A stretch of 46,078 bases of DNA, from the NCBI RefSeq assembly GCF_000367525.1, contig NZ_HF570956.1:2485020-2531097 (forward strand). The letters are read 5' to 3'. A model generated the notes under the pieces. That model was given only the letters and a program-made list of their open reading frames with translations, searched no databases and was not told the origin of the DNA. This DNA is from Phycicoccus elongatus Lp2 (GTDB lineage Bacteria; Actinomycetota; Actinomycetes; Actinomycetales; Dermatophilaceae). Position numbers and translations under genes: made by a program. Positions 10,059-20,894 of this stretch are shown in pieces; within the stretch, counting starts at the first letter, position 1; every line of letters starts with the position of its first letter.

Positions 10059-11027
10059 GTGGGCAGGCAGGAGGTCTCGCGTCGAGCCGCGGTGCTCGGA
10101 GCGCTGGGCGTGGTCGGGGCGGCCGCCGGATGTGCGGACACGGCCCCAACAGCCACGCCCACGTCGTCATCCACCCCTTTCGGGTCCTCGACGCCGACCC
10201 CCACCCCGAGTGCCACGCCGACACCGGCACCCACTCCGACACCGTCCGTGACCGACACCCCTGAGCCGGCACCCTCGACGGCGCCGTCGGGACCGATGTC
10301 GCCGCCATGGGCGGCGGCACCCATCCCCACCCGGGCCGCGACCGTGGCCGCCTTCTCCGGGCGGCGGCCCGGGCAGTGGGGCCTGGATGTCGAGGGGGTG
10401 ACCTCCCGGCTCGAGCAGGCACTGGGGGTTGCGTTGACCTTCGATGCCTGCGGCGGAGGCAACGGTGGCGACGGCTACGACGCCGCCCTCATCGACCTTC
10501 TCCGCGCGCGGCAGGTGCCCGCCACGCTTTTCCTCAACCGCCGGTGGATCGTCGCCAACCCGGCCCTCGCCGCTGAACTTGCGGCCGACCCGCTCTTCGA
10601 GCTCGAGAGCCACGGCGTGCGGCATGTGCCGCTCTCGGTGACCGGCAGCGAGGCCTATGGAATCGCCGGGACCGCGTCGGTGGGGGAGGCCTACGACGAG
10701 GTCGTGGCCGCCAACGACTGGTTCGCTGCGACGCTCGGGCGGACCCCGTGGTTCTTCCGGTCGGGCACCGCGCACTACGACGAGGTGGCGGTGGCGATCA
10801 GCAGGTCCGTCGGCCAGGCAGTCGCCGGCTTCTCGGTCAACGCCGACGCCGGTGCCACCTACACGGCGACACAAGTGGCCGGCGAGCTCGCCCGCGTGCG
10901 GCCGGGCGACATCGTGATCTCCCACATGAACCGCCCAGGTCGCGGCACGAGCGGGGGGTATGCCGCGGCGCTGCCGACGTTGCTCGACCGCGGCGTGCGT
11001 TTCGTGCGCCTGCGCGACGGGTTCTGA
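10059..11027 (+). CDS. Secreted NodB-like polysaccharide deacetylase (CE4), lipoprotein/Tat type, with unusual active site
   Basis: Product of 322 aa from GTG 10059 (AGAGGG upstream). N-terminus SRRAAVLGALG (residues 7-17) fits a twin-arginine signal and AAGC ending at Cys25 fits a lipobox. A Thr/Pro/Ser-rich linker follows (about residues 29-75). The catalytic domain has TFDACGGG where the family usually reads TFDDGP, ESHGVRHVPLS as the metal-binding HxxxH, FFRSGTAHYD where RPPYG is usual, and DIVISHMNRPG near the end. I infer a divergent carbohydrate esterase 4 acting on wall or exported glycans; substrate unknown. It ends exactly where the convergent permease gene ends. Confidence 0.85.
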   Translation: MGRQEVSRRAAVLGALGVVGAAAGCADTAPTATPTSSSTPFGSSTPTPTPSATPTPAPTPTPSVTDTPEPAPSTAPSGPMSPPWAAAPIPTRAATVAAFSGRRPGQWGLDVEGVTSRLEQALGVALTFDACGGGNGGDGYDAALIDLLRARQVPATLFLNRRWIVANPALAAELAADPLFELESHGVRHVPLSVTGSEAYGIAGTASVGEAYDEVVAANDWFAATLGRTPWFFRSGTAHYDEVAVAISRSVGQAVAGFSVNADAGATYTATQVAGELARVRPGDIVISHMNRPGRGTSGGYAAALPTLLDRGVRFVRLRDGF

Positions 11028-11804
11028 CTAGGGGGCCCACCGGAACAAGCGACCGGCCAGGGCCCAGCACGCCGCCGACCAGGCGAGCAGAACCCCCAGG
11101 GCACCCCATGACCAGGTGCCATGCGCCAGGGCGCCGCGCATGGCCTCACCGAGGGCACCCGAGAGGAGTGCACTCGCCAGGGGTTCGGCCCACGTGGGCA
11201 GGGTGGTGACCGGGAGCAGCAGACCGAGCCCGAGGAAGAGGACCCACGCAAGGTTGGCCAGGGCCAGGACGGCTTCGGCCCGCAGGGTGCCGGCGATGAG
11301 CAGACCCAGACCGAGGAAGGCCGTTGTCCCCAGCACGCCAGCGACGAGCGCGGCGGGAATTCCCACGAGCTGGGGGCGCCAGCCCAGGGCAAGCGCCAGC
11401 CCGCCGAGGAGCAGGACCTGCACGAGCAGGACCGCGCCGACGGCGATCAGTTTGCCCATGAGCAGTCCGGAGCGCCCAAGGGGGCTGACGCCGTACATGC
11501 GCAGCACGCCGTACCTGCGGTCGAAGGCCGTGCTGATCGCCTGACCCGTGAAGGCCGTCGACGCGACGGCCAGGGCCAGCACCCCCGGTGCTGTCACATC
11601 GATCCGGTGCACGTCGCCGAGCGCCGGATAGGGACTCAGGGTGAGACCGACCAGGGCCATCGCCGGCAGCACCACGGACACGAGCAACTGCTCGCCATTG
11701 CGCAGCAGGGTCAGGGTCTCGAAGCGTCCCTGCGCGAATAGCCGCGCCGGACGGGCGGCAGCGCGCGGCCGAGCCGTCGATTCGGGCGCGGCGGAGGGGG
11801 TCAT
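11028..11804 (-). CDS. ABC-2 type transporter permease
   Basis: A 258-aa membrane protein with about six hydrophobic helices, typical of the ABC-2 permease of drug, polysaccharide or lipid exporters. The segment AFDRRYGVLRMYGVSPLGRSGLLMGK before helix 3 is the usual cytoplasmic coupling loop of this family (given in part). The start ATG overlaps the stop of the upstream ATPase gene as ATGA, so the two are translated together. The stop codon TAG abuts the TGA of the deacetylase with no intervening base. The homologous exporter genes also lie near ctaA in mycobacteria; substrate is not predictable. Confidence 0.9.
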   Translation of the reverse strand: MTPSAAPESTARPRAAARPARLFAQGRFETLTLLRNGEQLLVSVVLPAMALVGLTLSPYPALGDVHRIDVTAPGVLALAVASTAFTGQAISTAFDRRYGVLRMYGVSPLGRSGLLMGKLIAVGAVLLVQVLLLGGLALALGWRPQLVGIPAALVAGVLGTTAFLGLGLLIAGTLRAEAVLALANLAWVLFLGLGLLLPVTTLPTWAEPLASALLSGALGEAMRGALAHGTWSWGALGVLLAWSAACWALAGRLFRWAP

Positions 11805-12505
11805 CGTAGGTCTCCGGTCAGCGCGAAGTAGCGGTCCTCGAGGCTCTCCCCATTTCGCACGTCGTCGACCGTGCCGGTGGCCAGGACCCGACCGCGACCC
11901 ATCACCACGACGTCGTCGGCCACCCGCTCGGTCTCCTCGAAGGAGTGGGTCGTGACGACGACGCAGGCCCCTCGCTCGGCCTCCTCACGCATCAGCTCCC
12001 ACACCTCGCGCCGAGCGTGCGGATCCAGCCCGGCTGTCGGCTCGTCGAGGAAGACGACATCCGGGCAGCCCACGAGAGCTGCTGCGAGGCCCACGCGTTG
12101 GCGCTGCCCGCCGGACAGCCGGCGCAGGGGAGTGCCGGCGAAGGAGTCGATCCCCAAGCGGCGGGTGAGGGCCTCGACATCTCGCGGCGCGGCATACAAG
12201 GCGGCGAGGTGACAGAGCAGGGCGAGGGGTTTGGCAGTGTTGGGGAGTCCGCCGTCCTGGAACATCACACCGACCCGCGCTCGATGATCGGGTCCCGCCC
12301 GCCAGGGGTCCGCCCCCAACACCCGTGCCGTGCCGCCGTCGGGTCGCTGCAAGCCCTCGAGACACTCGATCGTCGTCGACTTGCCGGCGCCGTTGGGGCC
12401 GAGGACCGTCGTGACCCGACCGGCCTCGGCCTGCCAGCTGGCCCCGGCGACGGCGACGACCTGGCCGAAAGTGCGCACGAGGTCGGTGATCTCGACGGCG
12501 GCCAT
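11801..12505 (-). CDS. ABC transporter ATP-binding protein
   Basis: The 234-aa ATPase partner of the adjacent ABC-2 permease. Walker A GPNGAGKST (residues 36-44), signature LSGGQRQR (130-137), Walker B/DEPTAGLD (about 151-161) and the H-loop THS are all intact. The start chosen is ATG 12505 (MAAVEITDL); the frame stays open far upstream over psd but shows no homologous sequence there. Organisation as ATPase-permease with four-base overlap indicates a two-subunit exporter. Divergent from psd with about 80 bp between starts. Confidence 0.93.
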   Translation of the reverse strand: MAAVEITDLVRTFGQVVAVAGASWQAEAGRVTTVLGPNGAGKSTTIECLEGLQRPDGGTARVLGADPWRAGPDHRARVGVMFQDGGLPNTAKPLALLCHLAALYAAPRDVEALTRRLGIDSFAGTPLRRLSGGQRQRVGLAAALVGCPDVVFLDEPTAGLDPHARREVWELMREEAERGACVVVTTHSFEETERVADDVVVMGRGRVLATGTVDDVRNGESLEDRYFALTGDLR

Positions 12506-12587
12506 GGCCCCGATCCTAGGCAGCCCGATGGTCGCAGCCGACAGGCGCCACCCAATAGGGTCAGGGGCAACGACGGGAAGGACCACC

Positions 12588-13247
12588 ATGCTCTCCATCG
12601 ACCGCGAAGCCGGACCGGCCACCGCGATCGCTGCCATTCCCGCGGCGCTGGCGCTGGCCGCACGACGCCCCGGGCTCGCCACCGTGCTCGCCGCCCTGCC
12701 GGCCGGAGTGGCGCTCTTCTTCCGCGACCCCGAGCGGACCCCTGACCACGCGGCGGTGCCGGCCGACGAGGTGCGCTCCCCGGCCGACGGCAAGGTCATG
12801 TATGCCGGCCCGGGCCAACCCGACGTCGCCCCCGAGGGCGAGTGGAACCAGGTCTCGATCTTCCTTTCCGCCTTCGACGTCCACATGAATCGGGCGCCCT
12901 TCGGTGGGCGCGTGACCGAGGTGGAGTTCCGGCCGGGGAAGTGGCTGGCGGCCTACAAGCACGAGAGTGCCTACCTCAACGAGCGCAGTGACATCACGGT
13001 CGAGCAGGAGGTCGACGGTGAGGTGCGACGCGTGCACTTCCGCCAGATCGTGGGCCTGATGGCGCGTCGTGTCGTCACCCGCGTCCAGGTGGGCGATGTG
13101 CTGCACACGGGGCAGCGCATCGGTCTGATGAAGTTCGGGTCGCGGATGGATGTCTTCGTGCCACCGCACGTGCCCCTGTCGGTCCGCAAGGGGGATCGGG
13201 TCGTCGCCGGCGAGACCGTCCTGGCCCGATGGCCGGGGATGCCATGA
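12588..13247 (+). CDS. psd: Phosphatidylserine decarboxylase proenzyme
   Basis: Converts phosphatidylserine to phosphatidylethanolamine at the membrane using a pyruvoyl group made by self-cleavage. The 219-aa length matches the short class. An N-terminal hydrophobic stretch (about 10-45) is followed by RDPERTP, SPADGKVMY, FLSAFDVHMNRAPFGG, and the maturation site LMKFGSRMDVF near residue 183, where cleavage at Gly-Ser yields the small alpha chain. ATG 12588 is preceded by GGGAAGG. It overlaps pssA by four bases (ATGA), so the two consecutive steps of PE synthesis are coupled. Confidence 0.95.
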   Translation: MLSIDREAGPATAIAAIPAALALAARRPGLATVLAALPAGVALFFRDPERTPDHAAVPADEVRSPADGKVMYAGPGQPDVAPEGEWNQVSIFLSAFDVHMNRAPFGGRVTEVEFRPGKWLAAYKHESAYLNERSDITVEQEVDGEVRRVHFRQIVGLMARRVVTRVQVGDVLHTGQRIGLMKFGSRMDVFVPPHVPLSVRKGDRVVAGETVLARWPGMP

Positions 13248-14224
13248 GTGACGACCAGTCCTCGCGCTGGCGTCGGCCGAGTGGTCGCCGCCCCTTCGAC
13301 CGCTGGCGTCTGGTCGCCCCCTCAGGGGTGGAGGTGGTCTCGCTGCGCCAGTTGCGGCCCAAGGAGCGGCTGCGTCTGGTCTCCCCGAGCATCTTCACGA
13401 CGCTCAACATGTTCTCCGGGCTCTCGTGCGTCCTGCTGGCCTTCCGGGGCCACTACCGCGAGGCGGCTGTCCTCATCGCTGTCTCGATCCTCATGGACAT
13501 CGCCGACGGCTTCGTCGCCCGCAAGGTCGGAGCCACCTCGCCCTTCGGCATCCAGCTGGACTCGCTGGCCGACCTCATCTCCTTCGGGATCGCCCCCGCG
13601 GTGCTCATCCACACGTGGGCCCTGCCGACCTGGCCGTTCCTGGCCTGGGTTGCGGCCTGCCTGTGGCTGGCGTGTGCGGCCTTCCGATTGGCCCGCTTCA
13701 ACGTGACGACGGATCCGACGGCGGACAAGCGCTATTTCATCGGCCTGCCCAGCCCGGGCGCCGCGGCCGTCGTGATGGCCACGATCTTCGCCCTGGACAC
13801 CCCTGAAATCGGCCCGGATCCGGCCAAGTTCGCGCTTCCGGTGGCGATCTCGGCGATCCCGGCGGTACTCATGGTGACCACCATTCGCTTCCGGTCCTTC
13901 CGCCACCTGTTGCAGCCCCGGACCCGCCACGCACGACTGGTCTCGCTCGGGGTGCTTGCAGCCGTCCTCATCGGCCTGGTCGTCGCGCCCGGCCTCACCG
14001 GCCTCGCCATTGCCTACGGCTATGTGCTCCAGGCTCCGTTGGGTGTGCTCACCGCGCCGCTGCGTCGGCGCCTGTGGGGACCGGAGTCCATCGCTCCACC
14101 GCGCACCCGGCTCCGCTCGGTCTTCCTCGGCGTCATCGATGACGACGGGCTCGACGATCCGGTGGGTGAGGAGTGTCACGGAGCCGACGCGCCGGCCCCG
14201 CGGCATACCGCTGGGGCGGAGTAA
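13244..14224 (+). CDS. pssA: CDP-diacylglycerol-serine O-phosphatidyltransferase
   Basis: Makes phosphatidylserine from CDP-diacylglycerol and serine. The 326-aa protein has the CDP-alcohol phosphotransferase motif DIADGFVARK...GIQLDSLAD (DxxDGxxAR...GxxxDxxxD), preceded by the PSS-type SPSIFTTLNMFSG, and several transmembrane helices. A basic, Arg-rich N-terminal 45 aa precedes the first helix, and the C-terminal 55 aa are hydrophilic (DDDGLDDPVGEE). Start ATG 13244 overlaps the psd stop. An in-frame ATG at 13229 is less likely as it lies inside psd without a ribosome site. Confidence 0.94.
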   Translation: MSDDQSSRWRRPSGRRPFDRWRLVAPSGVEVVSLRQLRPKERLRLVSPSIFTTLNMFSGLSCVLLAFRGHYREAAVLIAVSILMDIADGFVARKVGATSPFGIQLDSLADLISFGIAPAVLIHTWALPTWPFLAWVAACLWLACAAFRLARFNVTTDPTADKRYFIGLPSPGAAAVVMATIFALDTPEIGPDPAKFALPVAISAIPAVLMVTTIRFRSFRHLLQPRTRHARLVSLGVLAAVLIGLVVAPGLTGLAIAYGYVLQAPLGVLTAPLRRRLWGPESIAPPRTRLRSVFLGVIDDDGLDDPVGEECHGADAPAPRHTAGAE

Positions 14225-14236
14225 GGCACACCTGAG

Positions 14237-14276
14237 TTGGACTTGGTTTGACCACATACCTAACATGGATGTGTGG
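14237..14276 (+). promoter_or_regulatory. sufR promoter and candidate operator, leaderless start
   Basis: TTGGAC (14237-14242) and TAACAT (14261-14266) with an 18-base spacer form a plausible sigma-70-like promoter. The expected transcription start falls on the GTG of sufR at 14273, so the mRNA would be leaderless. Inverted elements overlap the -10 and start: ACAT-GG-ATGT (14263-14272) and CCACA (14252-14256) with TGTGG (14272-14276). As SufR represses its own operon in relatives, these are candidates for its operator; this is inference. Confidence 0.5.
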
Positions 14277-14998
14277 ATATTCGCGCAACGGCCTCGACGG
14301 GCAACCGCCCGGTGGAGTCCAGCACGCGCGAGCGCGTCCTGCGCGACATCTCCACCCTCGGCCCGATCACGACCTCGACGCTCGTCGAGCGGCTCGGCCT
14401 GACCGAGACCGCGGTGCGTCGACACGTCGAGAACCTCCACGCCGAGGGACTCATCGAGGGTCGTGACCAGGTCGGCCAGCGCGGCCGCGGCCGCCCCGCC
14501 CGCGCCTGGGTGCTGAGCGCCCAAGGGCATGCCCACCTTCGCTCCGACTACGACCATCTGGCCGAAGGCGCGATCCGCTTCCTCGCCACCCACGCCGGCC
14601 GCGGCGCCGTGCGTTCGTTCGCCGACGAGCGGGCGCGCGGGCTCGCCCAGCGCTGTCAAGAGCAGATGCCGGACGCGAACGCCCCCGTCGCCGAGCGCAC
14701 CGCGGCTCTCGTGACCGCCCTCCAGCGCGAGGGGTATGCCGCGAGCGCGCGACCCGTCGCCGTCCCCGGTGCCGCGGCGCTCACCGGCATCCAACTGTGC
14801 CAGGGCCACTGCCCGGTGCAGCACGTCGCGGCCGAGTTCCCCGAGTTCTGTGACGCCGAGACGGAGGCCTTCTCCGAGCTGCTCGGCGTCCACGTCCAGC
14901 GACTGGCCACCCTCGCGCAGGGTGACCACGTCTGCACCACCTTCGTTCCGGGAGCCGCCGCTCCCGGGGCCACCACCGAGGAGAGGTCGCAATCATGA
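14273..14998 (+). CDS. sufR: Fe-S cluster-sensing transcriptional repressor SufR
   Basis: Regulator at the head of the SUF operon. The 241-aa protein has an N-terminal winged helix-turn-helix ([39 protein letters not shown], residues ~17-55, given here only as landmarks) and a C-terminal ligand region with C-x3-C-x12-C (LCQGHCPVQ...EFPEFCDAE) and a further HVC, the expected Fe-S ligands. Start is a GTG with no ribosome site but a -10 six bases before it, consistent with leaderless translation. The last codon overlaps sufB as ATGA. Confidence 0.93.
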   Translation: MDIRATASTGNRPVESSTRERVLRDISTLGPITTSTLVERLGLTETAVRRHVENLHAEGLIEGRDQVGQRGRGRPARAWVLSAQGHAHLRSDYDHLAEGAIRFLATHAGRGAVRSFADERARGLAQRCQEQMPDANAPVAERTAALVTALQREGYAASARPVAVPGAAALTGIQLCQGHCPVQHVAAEFPEFCDAETEAFSELLGVHVQRLATLAQGDHVCTTFVPGAAAPGATTEERSQS

Positions 14999-16428
14999 CG
15001 ACGACCAACGAGCCCACGATCGAGGACCTGAACCCCGGTCTGAAGGGGCTGGGCACCTACGAATACGGCTGGGCCGACAGCGACACCGCTGGCGCCACGG
15101 CCAAGCGCGGCCTCAACGAGGCCGTCGTCGAGGACATCTCGGGGCGCAAGAGTGAGCCCGCGTGGATGCGCGAGCTCCGGCTGAAGTCGTTGCGGCTCTT
15201 CGACAAGAAGCCGATGCCGACGTGGGGCAGTGACCTGTCCGGGATCGACTTCCAGAACATCAAGTACTTCGTGAAGTCGACCGAGAAGCAGGCGACCTCG
15301 TGGGACGAGCTCCCCGAGGACATCAAGAACACGTACGACCGGCTCGGCATCCCCGAGGCCGAGAAGCAGCGCCTGGTCGCCGGCGTGGCCGCGCAGTACG
15401 AATCCGAGGTCGTCTACCACCAGATCCGTGAGGACCTGGAGGAGAAGGGCGTCATCTTCGTCGACACCGACACCGGACTGCGGGAGTACGAAGACCTCTT
15501 CCGTGAGCACTTCGCGACCGTGATCCCCGCCGGAGACAACAAGTTCGCGGCGCTCAACACCGCGGTCTGGTCCGGTGGGTCCTTCATCTACGTCCCGCCG
15601 GGTGTCCACGTCGACATCCCGTTGCAGGCCTACTTCCGGATCAACACCGAGAACATGGGCCAGTTCGAGCGGACGCTGATCATCGCCGACGAGGGCTCCT
15701 ATGTGCACTACGTCGAGGGGTGCACTGCGCCGATCTACAAGTCGGACTCGCTGCACAGCGCCGTCGTGGAGATCATCGTCAAGAAGAACGCCCGAGTGCG
15801 CTACACGACGATCCAGAACTGGTCCAACAACGTCTACAACCTCGTCACCAAGCGCGCGACCTGCGCCGAGGGCGCGACGATGGAGTGGATCGACGGCAAC
15901 ATCGGCTCCAAGGTGACGATGAAGTACCCCGCCGTCTTCCTCCTCGGCGAGCACGCCAAGGGCGAGACCCTGTCCATCGCCTTCGCCGGCGAGGGCCAGC
16001 ACCAGGACGCCGGCTCCAAGATGGTCCACGCCGCCCCCAACACGAGCAGCTCGATCGTCTCCAAGTCGGTCGCACGCGGCGGCGGCCGCACGTCCTACCG
16101 AGGCCTGGTGCAGATCAACGAGGGTGCCCACGGGTCGAAGTCCTCGGTCGTCTGCGATGCCCTGCTCGTCGACAACATCAGCCGCTCCGACACCTACCCC
16201 TATGTCGACATCCGCGAGGACGACGTGCAGATGGGTCACGAGGCGACCGTCTCGAAGGTCTCCGAGGACCAGATGTTCTACCTCATGTCCCGAGGCATGA
16301 CCGAGGAGGAGGCGATGGCGATGATCGTGCGCGGCTTCGTCGAGCCGATCGCCAAGGAACTCCCGATGGAGTACGCCCTCGAACTCAACCGCCTCATCGA
16401 ACTTCAGATGGAAGGAGCCGTAGGCTGA
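14995..16428 (+). CDS. sufB: Fe-S cluster assembly scaffold subunit SufB
   Basis: Scaffold component of the SufBCD complex on which Fe-S clusters form in the cytosol. The 477-aa length is standard. Recognisable family segments include [15 protein letters not shown] near the N-terminus, [19 protein letters not shown] in the middle, [11 protein letters not shown], and [20 protein letters not shown] close to the C-terminus. No intein is present, unlike the M. tuberculosis homologue. It overlaps sufR by four bases and lies one base before sufD. Confidence 0.97.
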   Translation: MTTTNEPTIEDLNPGLKGLGTYEYGWADSDTAGATAKRGLNEAVVEDISGRKSEPAWMRELRLKSLRLFDKKPMPTWGSDLSGIDFQNIKYFVKSTEKQATSWDELPEDIKNTYDRLGIPEAEKQRLVAGVAAQYESEVVYHQIREDLEEKGVIFVDTDTGLREYEDLFREHFATVIPAGDNKFAALNTAVWSGGSFIYVPPGVHVDIPLQAYFRINTENMGQFERTLIIADEGSYVHYVEGCTAPIYKSDSLHSAVVEIIVKKNARVRYTTIQNWSNNVYNLVTKRATCAEGATMEWIDGNIGSKVTMKYPAVFLLGEHAKGETLSIAFAGEGQHQDAGSKMVHAAPNTSSSIVSKSVARGGGRTSYRGLVQINEGAHGSKSSVVCDALLVDNISRSDTYPYVDIREDDVQMGHEATVSKVSEDQMFYLMSRGMTEEEAMAMIVRGFVEPIAKELPMEYALELNRLIELQMEGAVG

Positions 16429-16429
16429 C

Positions 16430-17650
16430 ATGCCGCTGCTCACCACGTCCGACGTCGGGACCGACGTTCACCCCGGCCTGAAGGGCCCCACGGATCCCAC
16501 TGCCGGAGCCCACACCCACTCGGCCGCGACGATGGTCCCCGACCAGTCGCGCGCCGAGCGGACCCAGTCGTATGCCGTGGCTGACTTCCCCGTGCCGCAC
16601 GGGCGCGAGGAGGACTGGCGTTTCACGCCGGTCGCCGAGTTGGCCGCGCTGTTCGCTGACGAGTCCACCGGCAACTGCCTCGACTGGGCCGAGCAACTGC
16701 CGCAGGGCGTCACGCTGACGAGCATGTCGGTCCAGGAGTGGCAGGCCACCGGGGCACCCAGGCCCGCTGACCGAGCTGCCGTCGTGGCCGCGGCCAACAG
16801 TGGGGGAGTCGCCGTCCTCGACGTCCCCGCCGAGGCCGAGCTCACCGAGCCGGTGCGCATCAACCTGACCGGCGACGACCAGGGTGTTGTCCATGGGCAC
16901 CTCCTCGTGCGCGTCGGTCGACACGCTCGCGCCACGATCGTGGTCGGCCACAGCGGAACGTCGACCTACTCCGAGATGCTCACCCTCGATGTCGCTGACG
17001 GCGCCCAGGTGACCTTCGTGAGCCTGCAGGAGTGGGCGGACGATGCGATCCACCTGGGCCAGCACGATGTCATCGTCGGTCGCGATGCGTCGGTGCGCCA
17101 CATCGCGGTGACCCTCGGCGGCCACCTCGTCCGGCTCAACACCAACGCGAGCTATCGAGCCCCGGGCGGCTCCTTCGAGGCGCTCGGCGTCTACTTCGCC
17201 GACGCAGGCCAGCATCTCGAGCACCGGCTCTTCGTCGACCATGGTGTGCCGCACTGCCGCAGCAATGTCGAGTACAAGGGCGCCCTCCAGGGGGAGACCG
17301 CGCACACGGTGTGGGTCGGGGACGTCCTCATCCGGGCTGCCGCCGAGGGCACCGACACCTACGAGCTCAACCGCAACCTCATCCTCACCGAAGGTGCTCG
17401 CGCCGACTCGGTGCCCAACCTCGAGATCGAGACCGGCCAGATCGAGGGTGCCGGACACGCGTCTGCGACAGGGCGATTCGACGACCAGCAACTCTTCTAC
17501 CTGATGGCACGTGGGATCCCCGAGGACCAAGCACGTCGTCTCGTCGTTCGTGGCTTCTTCGCCTCGGTCGTGGCCCGGATCGGGGTCCCCGAGGTCCAGG
17601 AGCGCCTCATGGCCGCCATCGACCTCGAGCTCGAGCAGGCCTCCGTATGA
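16430..17650 (+). CDS. sufD: Fe-S cluster assembly protein SufD
   Basis: Paralogue of SufB that forms the SufBC2D scaffold complex. The 406-aa product shows the expected divergent N-terminal region (VPHGREEDWRFTPVAEL) and the conserved C-terminal core (HRLFVDHGVPHCRSNVEYKG, LEIETGQIEGAGHAS, YLMARGIPEDQARRLVVRGFF). Residues GAGHASATG... correspond to the usual H-containing SufD site. It begins one base after sufB and overlaps the next gene by four bases (ATGA). Confidence 0.96.
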   Translation: MPLLTTSDVGTDVHPGLKGPTDPTAGAHTHSAATMVPDQSRAERTQSYAVADFPVPHGREEDWRFTPVAELAALFADESTGNCLDWAEQLPQGVTLTSMSVQEWQATGAPRPADRAAVVAAANSGGVAVLDVPAEAELTEPVRINLTGDDQGVVHGHLLVRVGRHARATIVVGHSGTSTYSEMLTLDVADGAQVTFVSLQEWADDAIHLGQHDVIVGRDASVRHIAVTLGGHLVRLNTNASYRAPGGSFEALGVYFADAGQHLEHRLFVDHGVPHCRSNVEYKGALQGETAHTVWVGDVLIRAAAEGTDTYELNRNLILTEGARADSVPNLEIETGQIEGAGHASATGRFDDQQLFYLMARGIPEDQARRLVVRGFFASVVARIGVPEVQERLMAAIDLELEQASV

Positions 17651-17994
17651 GCGCCCAACCCAACCCCGCGGCATACGGGGAGAGGGTGTTGGTCTGCCGG
17701 CTCGACGAACTCCCCGAGGTGGGGTCGGCGGCCGCCGACGTCAACGGTCGCCTCGTCGCGCTCGTGCGCACCGACGACGGCGTCGTGCACTGCATCGACG
17801 ACACCTGCACCCACGCCAACGTCTCGCTCGCCGAGGGCGAACTCGACGGCTGCACCCTCGAGTGCTGGCTCCACGGGTCCCGCTTCGACCTGCTCACCGG
17901 TGACCCCTCGGGGCCCCCAGCGACCGTCCCGGTCGCCGTCCACCACGTCACGATCGAGGGTGACGACGTCTACGTCGCCCTGAAGGAGAACTGA
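17647..17994 (+). CDS. Rieske [2Fe-2S] ferredoxin-like protein of the SUF operon
   Basis: A 115-aa Rieske-type ferredoxin. The cluster ligands are C54-T-H56 and C73-W-L-H76 (C-x-H...C-x-x-H), with GSRFD after the second pair as in dioxygenase ferredoxin subunits. No oxygenase partner is present; actinobacterial SUF operons commonly carry such a gene between sufD and sufC, where it may donate electrons or take part in cluster assembly (inference). It overlaps sufD by four bases and precedes sufC by three. No transmembrane segment or signal. Confidence 0.93.
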   Translation: MSAQPNPAAYGERVLVCRLDELPEVGSAAADVNGRLVALVRTDDGVVHCIDDTCTHANVSLAEGELDGCTLECWLHGSRFDLLTGDPSGPPATVPVAVHHVTIEGDDVYVALKEN

Positions 17995-17997
17995 GCC

Positions 17998-20101
<2,104 letters not shown>

Positions 20102-20102
<1 letters not shown>

Positions 20103-20560
20103 TGGACCTCTACCAGCAGCTGATCCTCGACCACAGCAAGCGCCCGGTGAATGCCGGTCTGCGCGAGCCGTTCCAGGCCGAGGTGCACCACGTCAACCCC
20201 ACATGTGGTGACGAGATCACTCTGCGCGTCCACGTTGACGGCGACGTCATCGACGACGTGTCCTACGACAGCCAGGGGTGCTCGATCAGTGTCGCCTCGG
20301 CCTCCATCCTGGCCGAGGAGGTCACCGGCCACGACCTCGGCGAGGTGCGCGAGACCTTCGCCGCCATGAAATCCATGCTCACCTCCAAGGGTGAGGATCC
20401 CGGCGACGAGGAGGTCATCGGCGACGGCGTCGCCCTGGCCGGCGTCGCGAAGTACCCCGCGCGCGTCAAGTGCGCCCTGCTCTCCTGGATGGCACTCTCC
20501 GATGCGCTGGCGCGCAGCGGCCACCAGATCGACACCGACCCCGATGGAGGGACCCGATGA
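20102..20560 (+). CDS. sufU: Fe-S assembly sulfur-transfer protein SufU
   Basis: NifU/IscU-family protein that accepts sulfur from SufS in Gram-positive SUF systems. The 152-aa product has Cys35 (NPTCGDEI), Cys60 (SQGCSISVASAS) and Cys124 (RVKCALLSW), with the SufU-type 18-20 aa insertion between the second and third cysteines and Asp37 as the fourth zinc ligand. The start codon shares one base with the sufS stop (TGATG), and the end overlaps sufT by four bases, so translation is coupled through the operon. Confidence 0.95.
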
Positions 20561-20886
20561 GCGACATCGACACCAAGCCGACGAACGTCGCCGACGTCGA
20601 GGAGGCCATGCGCGACGTGGTCGACCCCGAGCTCGGCATCAACGTCGTCGATCTCGGCCTCGTCTACGGCATCACCGTCGATCCGCAGAATCACGCGGTC
20701 ATCGACATGACCCTCACCTCGGCGGCCTGCCCGCTCACCGACGTCATCGAGGACCAGACCGCCCAGTCTCTCGAGGGGCTCGTCGAGTCCTTCCGGATCA
20801 ACTGGGTCTGGATGCCGCCGTGGGGCCCGGACAAGATCACCGACGACGGCCGCGAGCAGTTGCGCGCGCTCGGCTTCAACATCTGA
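20557..20886 (+). CDS. sufT: Metal-sulfur cluster assembly factor, DUF59/MIP18 family (SufT)
   Basis: A 109-aa DUF59-domain protein occupying nearly the whole chain. Features: EEAMRDVVDPELGINVVDLGLVYGI, the reactive-cysteine segment LTSAACPLTDVIEDQ, and the C-terminal VWMPPWGPDKITDDGREQLRALGF (landmarks only). SufT-type proteins help mature Fe-S enzymes. It is the last gene of the overlapping sufR-to-sufT series; M. tuberculosis Rv1466 holds the same position. The following acVLRF1 gene begins eight bases on. Confidence 0.93.
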   Translation: MSDIDTKPTNVADVEEAMRDVVDPELGINVVDLGLVYGITVDPQNHAVIDMTLTSAACPLTDVIEDQTAQSLEGLVESFRINWVWMPPWGPDKITDDGREQLRALGFNI

Positions 20887-20894
20887 GATCGGCT

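Noticed and set aside
14252-14276. Riboswitch or attenuator ahead of the SUF operon
   Set aside because: Only about 48 bp separate pssA and sufR and the promoter appears leaderless, leaving no room for a structured leader.
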